A stretch of 64,000 nt of DNA from a virus, in IMG/VR virus record IMGVR_UViG_3300021425_000008, positions 62,001 to 126,000 of that record; one strand, written 5' to 3'. The translations under genes and the position numbers were made by a program. Below the pieces are notes generated by a model that made no database searches, had not been told where the DNA came from, and was given only the letters and a program-made list of their open reading frames with translations. Positions 14,801 to 24,652 of the stretch are shown one piece after another. Position 1 is the first letter of the stretch. Each line of letters begins with the position of its first letter.

Positions 14801-17800
14801 TTCAACTATCCACCTATCACCGTTGATGTTGAAGGGGCAGCAGCATCATTTGATAAAACCTTTGTTGAGGATTTCCAAGAACTTTACGTAATTGAATCTC
14901 CAATTACTGAAAATATTATCACACCAGTATCAGTTCTTGCTTGGACAGATACAGAAGCAGAGATTCATAATCCATATTATGTTCTCGTCAGTGAAGGTGC
15001 AAACTGGCTTATCAGTGATGACCCCTTCATTGGTAATATTTTTCTGTATGAAGCAAAATTACAACCAATATTCAGAGGTTCTATTCAAACCATCGATACG
15101 GTAAACGGTGGTGTTGGATACGGTGCATCAACAATTATTGACTTTAACAGACAACCAGAAGTCACTTTCCAATCAGGCGAAGGAGCACTATTGACTCCTA
15201 TCATCAACAACGGTCAGATATCAGAAGTTGTTGTTCTCTCTCCTGGTAATGGATATAATTCTCCACCAGATTTAGTTGTCAGAAGTTTAGATGGTAAGGG
15301 TGATTTTGCAATTCTTGTTCCAGTAATCTCAAATGGCCAAATTGATAGTGTAATCGTTCAAAAAGGTGGAGCTGGATATACAGCAGGTAAAACATCTGTT
15401 GATGTAATTGCAGCAGGTCAGGGTGCAAGAGTTCAAACCATGATCAGGGGTTGGAACATTAACCTGTTTGAGAAGAACTTTAACAATATCTTGGACGATG
15501 ATTGTGTATTGACGGAGAATATCGCTAATACATCTTTACAATTTGCATCCTTCTTTGCCCAGAGACCCCTTAGAGCAGCTTCTAATTCAATTAATGGATT
15601 TGAAGAGGATAATATCAAGTATGGTCTTTTTGATCTTCAATTGACCACAGGTGGTGAGGAAACATCCAGTGGATTCCACTCTCCTATTTTTGGATGGGCA
15701 TATGATGGAAATCCAATTTATGGTCCATATGCATACGATAAGATTAATGGATCTGGTAGCATTCGTCGAATGCAGAGTGGATATAAGTTGAAGAATACAC
15801 CAGTCAACAGACCATCATACACAGCATTCCGTAATGGATTCTTCGTTGATGACTACGAATTTGTTGGAGATGGTGATCTTGATGAATACAACGGTAGATT
15901 CTGTGTCACACCTGATTATCCAAATGGTGTGTATGCTTACTTCTGTACTATCAGTAATGATATTGAATCTTCTGGTCCTTTCAATAAATATAGACTTCCA
16001 CAGTTCCCATATGTTATTGGTGACAAGTTCAAGTCTTTACCGAATGCATTCAACTTCAGATCATCGTCCAATCAAACTGAATATGACATCACCAAAAATA
16101 ACTGGTTGAGAAATACCAGATACTATTTTACTAATGGTGGAAATAATGGATACGATTATATCTTTAATTCGGATCTGATAAGAAATTCATCTGTAGATAT
16201 CACTGCAACCACTAGTGGTGGTATTGATATTGTTGATATCAAAGATCCAGGTGAAAATTATAAAGTAAATGATAAAGTCATCTTTGATTCATCTCAAACT
16301 GATGGAAGAGGTGTAAATTGGAGAGTTGCTGAAATTAAGGGTAAAGATGTCACTCAGGTAAGTCTTGCAAAAACAGTATTTGAAGATTCTGAATTTGTAG
16401 GTGATGCATCTAGAAATGCTTTCACTGGAATCACTTCAGTACCTCATGATTTCTTGACGAATGATATTGTCTTTGTTGATGGTCTGTCAGAATTCTATAG
16501 GGGATTTACTGGACCATTCAGAGCGGGTGTTTCAAGTGAAAGATGGTATACATCAGTTGGTATTAAGACTGGAACAGTCACTGGTATCGTAACGTTTGTT
16601 TATCTCAGCGGTATTATTGATGAAGCTATTATTAGACCGAATGACATTCTAAGAATTGATCGTGAACAATTCAAAGTATTAAATCTTGATGTTGCATCAG
16701 GAAGAGTGAGAGTTGAGAGAGGTTATAACAGCTCACCACAAACTACTCACACAGCTGGTACTCTTGTGAGAGATGATCCCAGAAAGATTAGATTTAGTGC
16801 TCCAGGTATCTCTACATTCAAACCTTTAAATTTAAACAAGACTCATTACTTCATGCCTAATGAGTCTGTTGGTCTTGGAACTGCTACTGCAGGTACTGCA
16901 ACGACAATTACATTCTCAAATCCTGGTGTTGGTATCACACAGTTGAGACTTCAACAACAACAATTCTATTATCCAGATCACGGACTTGAATTAAATACTC
17001 CACTCAAATATTATAAGGGTGGTGGTACTTCCTTAGCAGTTTGGAGTGGTATTCAATCTTCCTCGATATTCAATCTTGATGAGACAAGAGATTTGTTTGC
17101 TGTACCTATTACTCAAGATATTATTGGTCTGGCATCGGATAGAGTTGCCTTGAGTACGGTAACCAATCAATATGTTGGTGTCGATAGTACTAAAGGTGGA
17201 TTATTATACTATACCAATTCTACCAATCTTGGACAGACACATAGTCTTGTTACTGTTCTTCCAACAGTTCTCACGGGTAGAATCTCTCAAAATGTAGTGA
17301 CAGTTTCTACTGGTGAAACTCATGGTATGAAGAGGGGTGATAGGATTTTGGTTGATGTAAATCCAACGACAACCACAACAGTTAAGGTTCTTTATGATGA
17401 TTACAATAGAAGAATAGTATTTGATAGAGATACCATTGAACCATCTGGTATCAACACAAGTAATAATTCGTTTACTGTTCCAATTAACAAGTATAGAACT
17501 GGTGATAAAGTCATTTACACTTCTGGAGATCCATCAGAGGGTCTGAATGCAAATGAAATGTATTATGTTTATGTCTACAAGGATGACGTAATCAAACTTA
17601 CAGATGAAGTTTATCAATTGTTCTCAGAAAACCCAACTTTTGTCAATGTTGGTTCTGCAACAACTGGAAGTATTGCAAGAATTAATCCAAGAATCGAAGT
17701 TCAGAAGAATCAGGATTTGAAGTTTGATTTATCCGATCCCTCATTGTCATTTGTTGATAAGACAATCACATATTCTGCATTTGAGATGCATCTTTATAGT

Positions 17801-20800
17801 GACTCTCAGAAGATTAATGAATTCTTCACAACAAAAACAAATTCAAAATTTGAAGTTACAACTTCAGGACAAATTGGTATCGATAGTACGGCAAACCTCA
17901 CTTTAAGTATAAGTAACGAACTTCCTGAGAGTCTGTATTATGGTTTTGAACCAGATAACCTAGACATCATACCACCAGTCAAGTTGAGAATATTTGAAGA
18001 TGACCAAGTATTCAAACATAACACTATTGGTGTCGTACCAAATAAGTTTGATGGTGTTTATAGTGTTGTGGGGGTAACTTCAGATACCTTTGATTATAAT
18101 ATCCCTTATGATAGTGATACTGTTACTTCTTATGGTTCAACCAATTCAACGGTTAAGTATAACACCACTTCACCAACTGCATTTGGACCTATTAATAGAG
18201 TAACTGCAGTCAATGAAGGAATTGGTTACAAAACTCTGCCTGGATTTACATCTGTAAGAAGTGCAAAAGGAACTGGTGCATTATTAGAGCCAAGAAGTAC
18301 AACAATTGGTTCGGTTCTCAAACAGAAGATAAACTATATTGGATTTGGTTTCCCATCCGACAATACTCTGAACATTGTTGCAAATCTTCCACAGGTTCTC
18401 AGAGTAGAACCACTTGGTAAATTCGAACAGATCGGTATTTCTTCGGGTGGTGTTAATTATAGTCAACCTCCACAATTGGTTGTTCTTGACGGTTTAACAG
18501 GATTACAAATTACTGACCTTGATCTGAGATTTGACTTTGATCAGACCTTTGTAGATATTGTTCAGAATACACAATCTCTGAATGATGTTATACCAGAGAT
18601 TATTCCCGTTCAAAACACTAATGGTTTCAGTATTAGTTCAATCACTTACAACAATACCTCAAAAGTTGTACGTTTGACTTTCTCTCATCAATTCAGTGAT
18701 CCTGAAGATTGGCCATTTAAGGTTGGTGAAGAATTCCTCGTAGAAAACGTTGCAATTGGTTTTGGAACTGTAGGTAAAGGTTACAACTCTGAAGATTATG
18801 GATATAAACTCTTCAAGGTGACTTCATTAGATAGTCAACTCGGAGGAAGTGGTGCATTTATTGAATATAGTCTTTCAGACGTTCTTGGTACAGGCGAAGT
18901 TCCTGGAGCAGTTGTAAGTACTGTATCTGGTACTGTAACTCCTAGAGTATACTTCCCGATCTTTGATCCTGTCATTAAAACTTCACCTCTGTTGACTGGA
19001 GAAAGGGTCACAAATGAAGGAAGAACTGGTATTGTTGAAAGATTTGATGAGGTAAGTAGATATCTCTTCGTTTCTGCTGAAGATGACTTTGTGGTTGGAA
19101 CAGATGTGGTCTCTGAAACATCTGGTGTAAGAGCAACAATTTTAGACACAACTGTGTTTGATTCAACGATCAAACTTGGTGTTGGTGCAACATTTATTGA
19201 TGGTTGGCAAACAAACTCTGGTTTCTTGAACGATAATCTTCAGGTGATTCCTAATAATGAATATTATCAAAACTTCTCATACTCTCTTAAATCGAGAGTT
19301 GCTTTAGACACATGGGATGATGCTGTAAGTTCTCTGAACCACACTGCAGGTTTTGAAAAATTTGCTGACTTGGTTATTGATAATAATGCACCTGGTATCG
19401 TAACAGCAGCAGACATTGAGATTTCAACTGTTGTCGATCTCATTGGTGAGGGAATGCTCAACTGTTTCCCTGACTTTGATGGTGCAACTGAAAGAACTTT
19501 GGATATTTCGAATGGAAGAACTATCTCCAATGAGATTGTATTTGAAACAAAAGTTCTTGTTGACTACTTCGAGTCAAGAGGAAATAGAGTTCTTAAAATC
19601 GATGACTTTAGTGATGAGTTTGATAGTGATCCAAGAGATACACCTTTCTCAATCATCAGTTTCTTTGATAACAAGTATGCATGGAATAAGTTCTTTACTC
19701 TTATTCAAGATACTGAAATTAGAAATAGAAAACAGTTTGGTATTGTCACCCTCCTTCAAAATGGTTCAGATGGTTTCTTGAATCAATACGGTACAGTTGA
19801 TACAGGTAAAGCACTTGGTTCATTTGAACATATCAGTATTGGTACAAGTCAGTTTGGTCTCGCATGGTACCCAAATCTCTTCGAATACAACAACTATGAA
19901 GTATCTTACTTCAACTTTGCTGGTGTAGAAAGTCTGACAGGAATTGGATCAACTGCAATCGGTAGTATGGTTTCAATAGCTTCATCTTCTGTCGCTGTTG
20001 GTGTTGGTACTACAACCACATTATTAGAACTTCCAACTGCAACTAGATCTGCAAAAGTTCACATTCAAATGGAAGATGGTAATGACAACTACTTCTATAA
20101 TGAACTGAACGTCCTTCATGATGGTACAAATGTACAACTCCTTCAATATGGCGATATTGATACTACCACCGATCCATCTTCAGGGTTTGGAACTTACACT
20201 GCAAACATAAGTGGTAGTAATATCGAGATTGACATTCATCCTACCGTAGGAACTGCTGTAACGGCAAACATCTTGTCAGTCGAGGTACATGGTACAAACA
20301 CTGGTGTTGACACCACTGGAATGATCGTGACTAACCTTTCATCATACCATACAAGTATCTCTTCATCTGGTACACCTACTGCCAATGAGATTGCATCTTT
20401 CAATAATCCATTTGCTGCAGAGTACTTCATGGTAACTGTCCATGATACTACGAATGATGAGTATGAAATGTTTGAGTGTCATGTCTTGGACTCCACTAGT
20501 AATCAAAATATTACTAAGTACGGTAGAATTGACACTATCTCTGGTGTAGGACTTGGTACCGTTGGTATGACCAAGACTGGAAGTTCGATTAGTTTGAACT
20601 TCACTCCAAATGCAAACATCGCTGTTGATGTGAAGACATTTGGTATTGGTCTAAAGAACTATAACAATATTACGGGTATCACTTCAATCAGTGACCTTCA
20701 AAATAATATTCTCTTCTCTAACCATGGTACTTACACAGGTACCCAGTTCGATACAAGAAGAGCATTTAACCTGAAGCACAATGATCTTCCAATCTTCCAG

Positions 20801-23800
20801 AGAGCATTCCTTGGAAATAATTCAAGTATTGTAGATCTTACAAATAATTTGATCACCGTTCCTGATCACTTCTTTGTCACTGGCGAAAAACTCATTTACA
20901 GCTATGAGAATTCATTATATGAGTCCACTAATGCAATAGGAATTGTCACACAATCAATCGCAGGTGTTTCCACTGACAAACTTCCAACAGAAGTCTATGC
21001 AGTTAAAGTAAGTGAAACTCAGGTCGGTCTTGCTACTAATGCAGCTGCAGCACTTAAAGGCACTCCTGACACCATTGATCTTTTGACTCTTGGTATTGGA
21101 ACATTCCACAAGTTGACATCAACCAATCAAAATGCAAGAGCATTGTTGGCTATCGATAATATGATTCAGGCTCCAGTCACTGAGGTTGTAGTCTCAACAA
21201 CTCTGAATGAGGAAATTATATTCGATGTTGACTTTGAAGTCACTGGAATCACATCATTCAAAGCAAATGATCTGATTAAGATTGACGATGAGATCATGTT
21301 GATTCAGAACGTTGGTGTGACTGCAGCAAATAGTTTCAAGGTTCTGAGAGCACAGATGGGTACTGGTGTTGGTACTCATGCAAACGGTACCACGGTTCAG
21401 AAACTTGGCGGTAACTACAATATTATTGATAACACTGTTCACTTTGCTTCTGCACCTTACGGAAATATTCCAATCGGAACAGATACTGCAGGTCCTGATA
21501 ATGTAGATTGGTCAGGTATCACCACTCATTCTACATTCCAAGGTAGAACATTCATGAGAAGTGGTATTGAAGATGAAACTACAAGTACTTATAGTACCAA
21601 CTTCACTTTTGATAACATTCAAAAGGATTTCAATGGTCAGAAGAAGGTATTCTCACTTCGTCAGAATGGAAGTAATATTACTGGATTTGCAACTAACCAA
21701 GCAATCATTCTGAACTCTAACATTCTTCAAGAACCACAGGGTGCTCAGGCAACTACTGGTGACTTTACTCTAAGTGAAACTGCTGGTGTTACGAGTATTA
21801 CTTATCTTGGTGAAAGTAGTTCTTCTGAGGATGATCCTAACAGAGCAACTCTTCCAAGAGGTGGCACTATTATCTCGGTTGCATCAACACCAGGTTTTGG
21901 TTTCCAACCTCTGATCTCTGCTGGTGCTTCATGTTTCGTCTCTGGTGGTGGTACAATCACTTCAATCGAAATTGGTAATCCTGGATCTGGATACAGAGTT
22001 GGTGTTCAGACAGTTCAGGTTGGTATCATTACAACTAACGTTGGTTTTGCAACTGTTGTCAACATTGGTACTGCAACCGTTCAAAACGGTGAGGTCGTAG
22101 CAATTACGACATCTTTCTTCGGATCAAATCTTGATCAGAATAATCCACCACAAGTTGTAATTGATGCACCTCTTCCGTATCAAGGTATTCCACTTGTATA
22201 TGCAGATGGAACGACTGGTATAGGTACTGGTGCTAGGGTTGATGTCAAGGTTGGTCAAGGTTCAAGTGTAATTAATTTTGAACTTGTAAGTGGTGGTCTT
22301 GGTTATGGTGAGAGTGAAGTACTCAGACTTGCCATTGGTGGTACTACAGGTATTCAAACAACCTCAAGTGCATCATTTGAACACTTTGAACTTACCGTAT
22401 CTGATGTTTATCGTGATACCTTCAACGGATTCACAATTGGCGAACTCGACGTATTTGATAGACTTGATCCTCTGTTTGATGGGGTCAGAAAGACATTCCC
22501 ACTTGAAATTGCAGGAAACTTATATGCAATTGAAACTGCTAAAGGTTCAAACATTGACATTGCACAGTGTCTGATTATCACCATCAATGACATTCTTCAG
22601 GTTCCTAATGTAGCATATAAGTTCAATGGTGGTAGTATTATTGAATTTACAGAACCACCTAAGAAAGGTGATGTATCTAAGATTATCTTCTACAAAGGCA
22701 CTCCAGATATTGACGTTGTTCTGGTTGATATTCTCGAAACCATCAAGATTGGTGATACCTTACAACTGAAGAATGATTCTGGAAAGGGTCAGACATTGGC
22801 ATTGTTCCAGGAGGAAAGAATTGTCACAGGTATCACAACCCTGGATACTGTCACAACTTTTGCTTATGATGGTCCTGGTATTACGACAAATCAGTCTCTG
22901 GTAAGACCAGTAACATGGTGTAAGCAGATTGACGACATTGTTATTAATGGTTCCTTTGTTACAAAGGATAGGGTTGAGTTTGAGCCATCGATCTATCCTT
23001 ACGGATACATCACTCAATATATTGGTGTGAATACTACTGACGCATATGTCGATAGTGTAAGACCATTCTTCAATTCAACAAATGAAACGGCACTTCTTGA
23101 TTATAACGATAGAGTAACGATCATCGACCAGACACCTATCGTTGGTGCATTAGCAACAGTTTCTGTCAGTACCGCTGGAACTGTCACTGGTTTTACAATC
23201 AGCAATGTTGGTTCTGGTTATTCTGGTTCAGCTGCTGTTTCTATCTCACAACCATTTGACATTGTGGGTGGTACAAGAGCAACTGCAACAGCCAACATCT
23301 CTGGTGGTGGTGTGACATCATTCACAATCACTAATGCTGGTGCTGGTTATTCAGCTGCTTATCCTCCACAAGTTCTAGTTGAAGTCCCTGAAGCAAGAAA
23401 AGAAACTGTTGGTGTCAATTCTTACTTCGGAGATCAAGGTATCATTGTTGGTTATGCTCAATCTGCTGGTGCTTTGGGAATCCTTGAACTGTATCTTCCA
23501 TATGATTCGTTCATGAGAGATACCACCATTGTAGGAACAGCTCTTACAGTCAGTACACTCAGAACTGGTGATCTGTTTGTTGTCAATCTTTCCAACTTCG
23601 GATTATCGACGAATACTAGTGATGGTATCTATCGTGCACATTATGTTTATGACCATACGGTTGATTTGACATCTGTTGGTATCGGAACAACCGTAGTCAA
23701 GAGAGTTGAAATTGAAAATGTTGGATTTGGTGTTACTGCAGTTGGAACATTTACAAGAGGTAAGGATCTGGGTGAATACACCTGGGGTAGAGTTCAATTT

Positions 23801-23917
23801 AAGAATAGAGTTGCTGCTAAAGCTCTCACATTTACACCAAATGGATATGCTGGATTGACCACATCTCCAATCATACAGAGGACCAGACCTCTGAAGTTCA
23901 ACAACTATCTAGTTTAA
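11816..23917 (+). CDS. Giant modular baseplate protein in the gp7 position (YHYH domain)
   Basis: 4033 aa, nearly four times T4 gp7 (about 1030 aa), located where gp7 sits between gp6 and gp8. The N-terminus (QEIVTSQLPRYIREDFPLLS then FLEQYYISQES) is a putative wedge-docking region. A YHYH-type domain occupies about residues 1285-1380 (FGWAYDGNPIYGPYAYD; YNGRFCVTPDYPNGVYAYF). The remainder is built from repeated beta-rich modules described in the findings: GxGYxxPP, DHGxxTGDxVxY, ID.E...H..GT, and a tandem pair at about 2746-2825 and 2866-2946. No transmembrane segments. Assignment to gp7 rests on position, not on sequence I can align by eye. Confidence 0.7.
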   Translation: MAVDRVKFQEIVTSQLPRYIREDFPLLSDFLEQYYISQESQSGPADIIQNIDQYVKVEELFDIVDNTTLSSNLSLTAKTIPVSSTIGFPENNGIVQIDNEVIFYSGVTPTSLTGCKRGFSGITTYITTGNPDELTFSQTDSETHSSGAEVKNLNVLFLKEFFKKLKKQVTPGYDDRNFYGDLNKKNFIYNAKSFYSSKGTDQSFEILFRALYGEDVEILKPSEFLFTPSNANYKVTKDYVVEKLQGDPLDLKNLTIFQKRTGARGAVTNVQRIPYADYQFYQISIDQGFDYTSDTASIYGEFKPNPLTKILESVSIGASIISVDSTIDFPEFGNLAIKNVDGQEMSIGYSGKTSNQFFNCDGIGRNIDKTEDVKLDDYSYAYVGINTDTEIQVRFTSTLKDFVQNERTNYFRPLDTIQIKSLGYEATTKKSNNWFLNIKPKYRVAETTVIDPLAFIYQFKFYDTHFFSEGYELRYENPDQNISLLGTVIRVISKDTVNVRFSVQVPLTGEFYVENQLLKGSSTRYPYIEEFVANVQNTYAKFDGEVMVSSNSIPKFDNILTNTYNCSVTFSTSLQSTQVITLPTNPTTLPDHGFHTGDSVYFQSAGQGFEGVSSGSYFVRRINESQISLSRSKADLFKGTYLTFNGNVTNASLTLLEFYKKNIEPQGIYREILEPTNNRIDNQFTKSGTTGIWNNGVELLNYKSTNSVYYGDIISFNVTRGGENYDIITPPVVKITDETGVGATAIANVIGSLERLDVTDPGLGYYAPPTITIKGGNGVGAAAKPRMVSIVHENPFNANSNEVNLATDELSFKTDHKLLDGESVIYQPRGTKGIAGLTTDSEYFVFVTGQKTLKLHRNRADAIVGINTVILTQFGDGVQYITASKLKSVVSSVVITNPGTGYENKKRTIPSVGVNTVSNRVEIVNHGYKDREIVRYTRDDSLPRVEGLSENKDYYVLKINDDEFALTEVGTDGKPASYYFDRRITIDFTNAGKGSFNYPPITVDVEGAAASFDKTFVEDFQELYVIESPITENIITPVSVLAWTDTEAEIHNPYYVLVSEGANWLISDDPFIGNIFLYEAKLQPIFRGSIQTIDTVNGGVGYGASTIIDFNRQPEVTFQSGEGALLTPIINNGQISEVVVLSPGNGYNSPPDLVVRSLDGKGDFAILVPVISNGQIDSVIVQKGGAGYTAGKTSVDVIAAGQGARVQTMIRGWNINLFEKNFNNILDDDCVLTENIANTSLQFASFFAQRPLRAASNSINGFEEDNIKYGLFDLQLTTGGEETSSGFHSPIFGWAYDGNPIYGPYAYDKINGSGSIRRMQSGYKLKNTPVNRPSYTAFRNGFFVDDYEFVGDGDLDEYNGRFCVTPDYPNGVYAYFCTISNDIESSGPFNKYRLPQFPYVIGDKFKSLPNAFNFRSSSNQTEYDITKNNWLRNTRYYFTNGGNNGYDYIFNSDLIRNSSVDITATTSGGIDIVDIKDPGENYKVNDKVIFDSSQTDGRGVNWRVAEIKGKDVTQVSLAKTVFEDSEFVGDASRNAFTGITSVPHDFLTNDIVFVDGLSEFYRGFTGPFRAGVSSERWYTSVGIKTGTVTGIVTFVYLSGIIDEAIIRPNDILRIDREQFKVLNLDVASGRVRVERGYNSSPQTTHTAGTLVRDDPRKIRFSAPGISTFKPLNLNKTHYFMPNESVGLGTATAGTATTITFSNPGVGITQLRLQQQQFYYPDHGLELNTPLKYYKGGGTSLAVWSGIQSSSIFNLDETRDLFAVPITQDIIGLASDRVALSTVTNQYVGVDSTKGGLLYYTNSTNLGQTHSLVTVLPTVLTGRISQNVVTVSTGETHGMKRGDRILVDVNPTTTTTVKVLYDDYNRRIVFDRDTIEPSGINTSNNSFTVPINKYRTGDKVIYTSGDPSEGLNANEMYYVYVYKDDVIKLTDEVYQLFSENPTFVNVGSATTGSIARINPRIEVQKNQDLKFDLSDPSLSFVDKTITYSAFEMHLYSDSQKINEFFTTKTNSKFEVTTSGQIGIDSTANLTLSISNELPESLYYGFEPDNLDIIPPVKLRIFEDDQVFKHNTIGVVPNKFDGVYSVVGVTSDTFDYNIPYDSDTVTSYGSTNSTVKYNTTSPTAFGPINRVTAVNEGIGYKTLPGFTSVRSAKGTGALLEPRSTTIGSVLKQKINYIGFGFPSDNTLNIVANLPQVLRVEPLGKFEQIGISSGGVNYSQPPQLVVLDGLTGLQITDLDLRFDFDQTFVDIVQNTQSLNDVIPEIIPVQNTNGFSISSITYNNTSKVVRLTFSHQFSDPEDWPFKVGEEFLVENVAIGFGTVGKGYNSEDYGYKLFKVTSLDSQLGGSGAFIEYSLSDVLGTGEVPGAVVSTVSGTVTPRVYFPIFDPVIKTSPLLTGERVTNEGRTGIVERFDEVSRYLFVSAEDDFVVGTDVVSETSGVRATILDTTVFDSTIKLGVGATFIDGWQTNSGFLNDNLQVIPNNEYYQNFSYSLKSRVALDTWDDAVSSLNHTAGFEKFADLVIDNNAPGIVTAADIEISTVVDLIGEGMLNCFPDFDGATERTLDISNGRTISNEIVFETKVLVDYFESRGNRVLKIDDFSDEFDSDPRDTPFSIISFFDNKYAWNKFFTLIQDTEIRNRKQFGIVTLLQNGSDGFLNQYGTVDTGKALGSFEHISIGTSQFGLAWYPNLFEYNNYEVSYFNFAGVESLTGIGSTAIGSMVSIASSSVAVGVGTTTTLLELPTATRSAKVHIQMEDGNDNYFYNELNVLHDGTNVQLLQYGDIDTTTDPSSGFGTYTANISGSNIEIDIHPTVGTAVTANILSVEVHGTNTGVDTTGMIVTNLSSYHTSISSSGTPTANEIASFNNPFAAEYFMVTVHDTTNDEYEMFECHVLDSTSNQNITKYGRIDTISGVGLGTVGMTKTGSSISLNFTPNANIAVDVKTFGIGLKNYNNITGITSISDLQNNILFSNHGTYTGTQFDTRRAFNLKHNDLPIFQRAFLGNNSSIVDLTNNLITVPDHFFVTGEKLIYSYENSLYESTNAIGIVTQSIAGVSTDKLPTEVYAVKVSETQVGLATNAAAALKGTPDTIDLLTLGIGTFHKLTSTNQNARALLAIDNMIQAPVTEVVVSTTLNEEIIFDVDFEVTGITSFKANDLIKIDDEIMLIQNVGVTAANSFKVLRAQMGTGVGTHANGTTVQKLGGNYNIIDNTVHFASAPYGNIPIGTDTAGPDNVDWSGITTHSTFQGRTFMRSGIEDETTSTYSTNFTFDNIQKDFNGQKKVFSLRQNGSNITGFATNQAIILNSNILQEPQGAQATTGDFTLSETAGVTSITYLGESSSSEDDPNRATLPRGGTIISVASTPGFGFQPLISAGASCFVSGGGTITSIEIGNPGSGYRVGVQTVQVGIITTNVGFATVVNIGTATVQNGEVVAITTSFFGSNLDQNNPPQVVIDAPLPYQGIPLVYADGTTGIGTGARVDVKVGQGSSVINFELVSGGLGYGESEVLRLAIGGTTGIQTTSSASFEHFELTVSDVYRDTFNGFTIGELDVFDRLDPLFDGVRKTFPLEIAGNLYAIETAKGSNIDIAQCLIITINDILQVPNVAYKFNGGSIIEFTEPPKKGDVSKIIFYKGTPDIDVVLVDILETIKIGDTLQLKNDSGKGQTLALFQEERIVTGITTLDTVTTFAYDGPGITTNQSLVRPVTWCKQIDDIVINGSFVTKDRVEFEPSIYPYGYITQYIGVNTTDAYVDSVRPFFNSTNETALLDYNDRVTIIDQTPIVGALATVSVSTAGTVTGFTISNVGSGYSGSAAVSISQPFDIVGGTRATATANISGGGVTSFTITNAGAGYSAAYPPQVLVEVPEARKETVGVNSYFGDQGIIVGYAQSAGALGILELYLPYDSFMRDTTIVGTALTVSTLRTGDLFVVNLSNFGLSTNTSDGIYRAHYVYDHTVDLTSVGIGTTVVKRVEIENVGFGVTAVGTFTRGKDLGEYTWGRVQFKNRVAAKALTFTPNGYAGLTTSPIIQRTRPLKFNNYLV

Positions 23918-23925
23918 AATAAATA
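23918..23925 (+). promoter_or_regulatory. Late promoter box AATAAATA
   Basis: Begins directly after the giant gene, 27 nt before the ATG at 23952. Confidence 0.65.
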
Positions 23926-23951
23926 AAACATAGAAAAGGATCCTACAGTAG

Positions 23952-24617
23952 ATGGCATACCAAGGTATTAATACTGGCACAACGCCAAATGATGGTACTG
24001 GTGACACTCTAGTTGCTGGTGGTGTAAAAATCAACAGCAACTTCACTGAGATTTATAATCTCCTTGGTAATGGAACCACTTTATCTGTTGGAGTTGTATC
24101 TGCAATAACCGCAGGAACAAATGTTTCGTTAAACACAACAACTGGTAATGTAACGGTATCTGTACCAACTCCAGTTTCTATTGCAACCACAGACGTTGAC
24201 ATTTCGAGAAACCTCAAGGTTGCTGGGATTACGACCTTAGGAGTTGTCACTGGAGCTACATATTATGGTAATGCATCTTATATCACACATTCTAAGTGGG
24301 ATCTTGGTGCAGATGGATCCACACACTATCTCTTTACGGGTCCGGCTGGATTAAGTTCTACAGCAGATCCAGTCATCTACTTGGCAAGAGGTCAGAATTA
24401 CGAATTTGTCAATAATATGGGTGCCCATCCATTTGAAATTCGTTCATCAAATGGTGGATCCGCATTCTCAACAGGTGTTACAAATAATGCAGTGTCTAAC
24501 GGAACTCTGAGATTTGAAGTTCCATTCAGTGCACCAAACTCGCTGTACTATCAATGTACAACTCACGCTGGTATGGGTGGAACGATTGTTATCTATCCGA
24601 ACTTGTTCACGGTCTAA
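23952..24617 (+). CDS. Tail protein with a cupredoxin-like C-terminal domain
   Basis: 221 aa. Residues 1-100 (YQGINTGTTPNDGTGDTLVA then GGVKINSNFTEIYNLLGNGT) resemble the N-terminal attachment and shaft regions of marine phage fibre-like proteins. Residues about 112-217 resemble a plastocyanin-type fold: FVNNMGAHPFEIRS, then LYYQCTTHAGMGGTIVIYP. His159, Cys202, His205 and Met208 match the four type-1 copper ligands (H...C-x2-H-x2-M). It sits between the giant baseplate protein and gp8 under its own late box, so it is a virion component rather than a soluble electron carrier. Copper binding is inferred. Confidence 0.65.
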   Translation: MAYQGINTGTTPNDGTGDTLVAGGVKINSNFTEIYNLLGNGTTLSVGVVSAITAGTNVSLNTTTGNVTVSVPTPVSIATTDVDISRNLKVAGITTLGVVTGATYYGNASYITHSKWDLGADGSTHYLFTGPAGLSSTADPVIYLARGQNYEFVNNMGAHPFEIRSSNGGSAFSTGVTNNAVSNGTLRFEVPFSAPNSLYYQCTTHAGMGGTIVIYPNLFTV

Positions 24618-24624
24618 ATTAACG

Positions 24625-24632
24625 TCTAAATA
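24625..24632 (+). promoter_or_regulatory. Late promoter variant TCTAAATA
   Basis: Located 21 nt before the gp8 ATG. Confidence 0.6.
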
Positions 24633-24652
24633 AGAAAAAAGTCCTCTAACAA

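Noticed and set aside
23952-24617. Stand-alone plastocyanin (photosynthesis accessory gene)
   Set aside because: The cupredoxin-like part is fused to a fibre-like N-terminus, lacks a signal peptide for the thylakoid lumen and lies in the baseplate operon.
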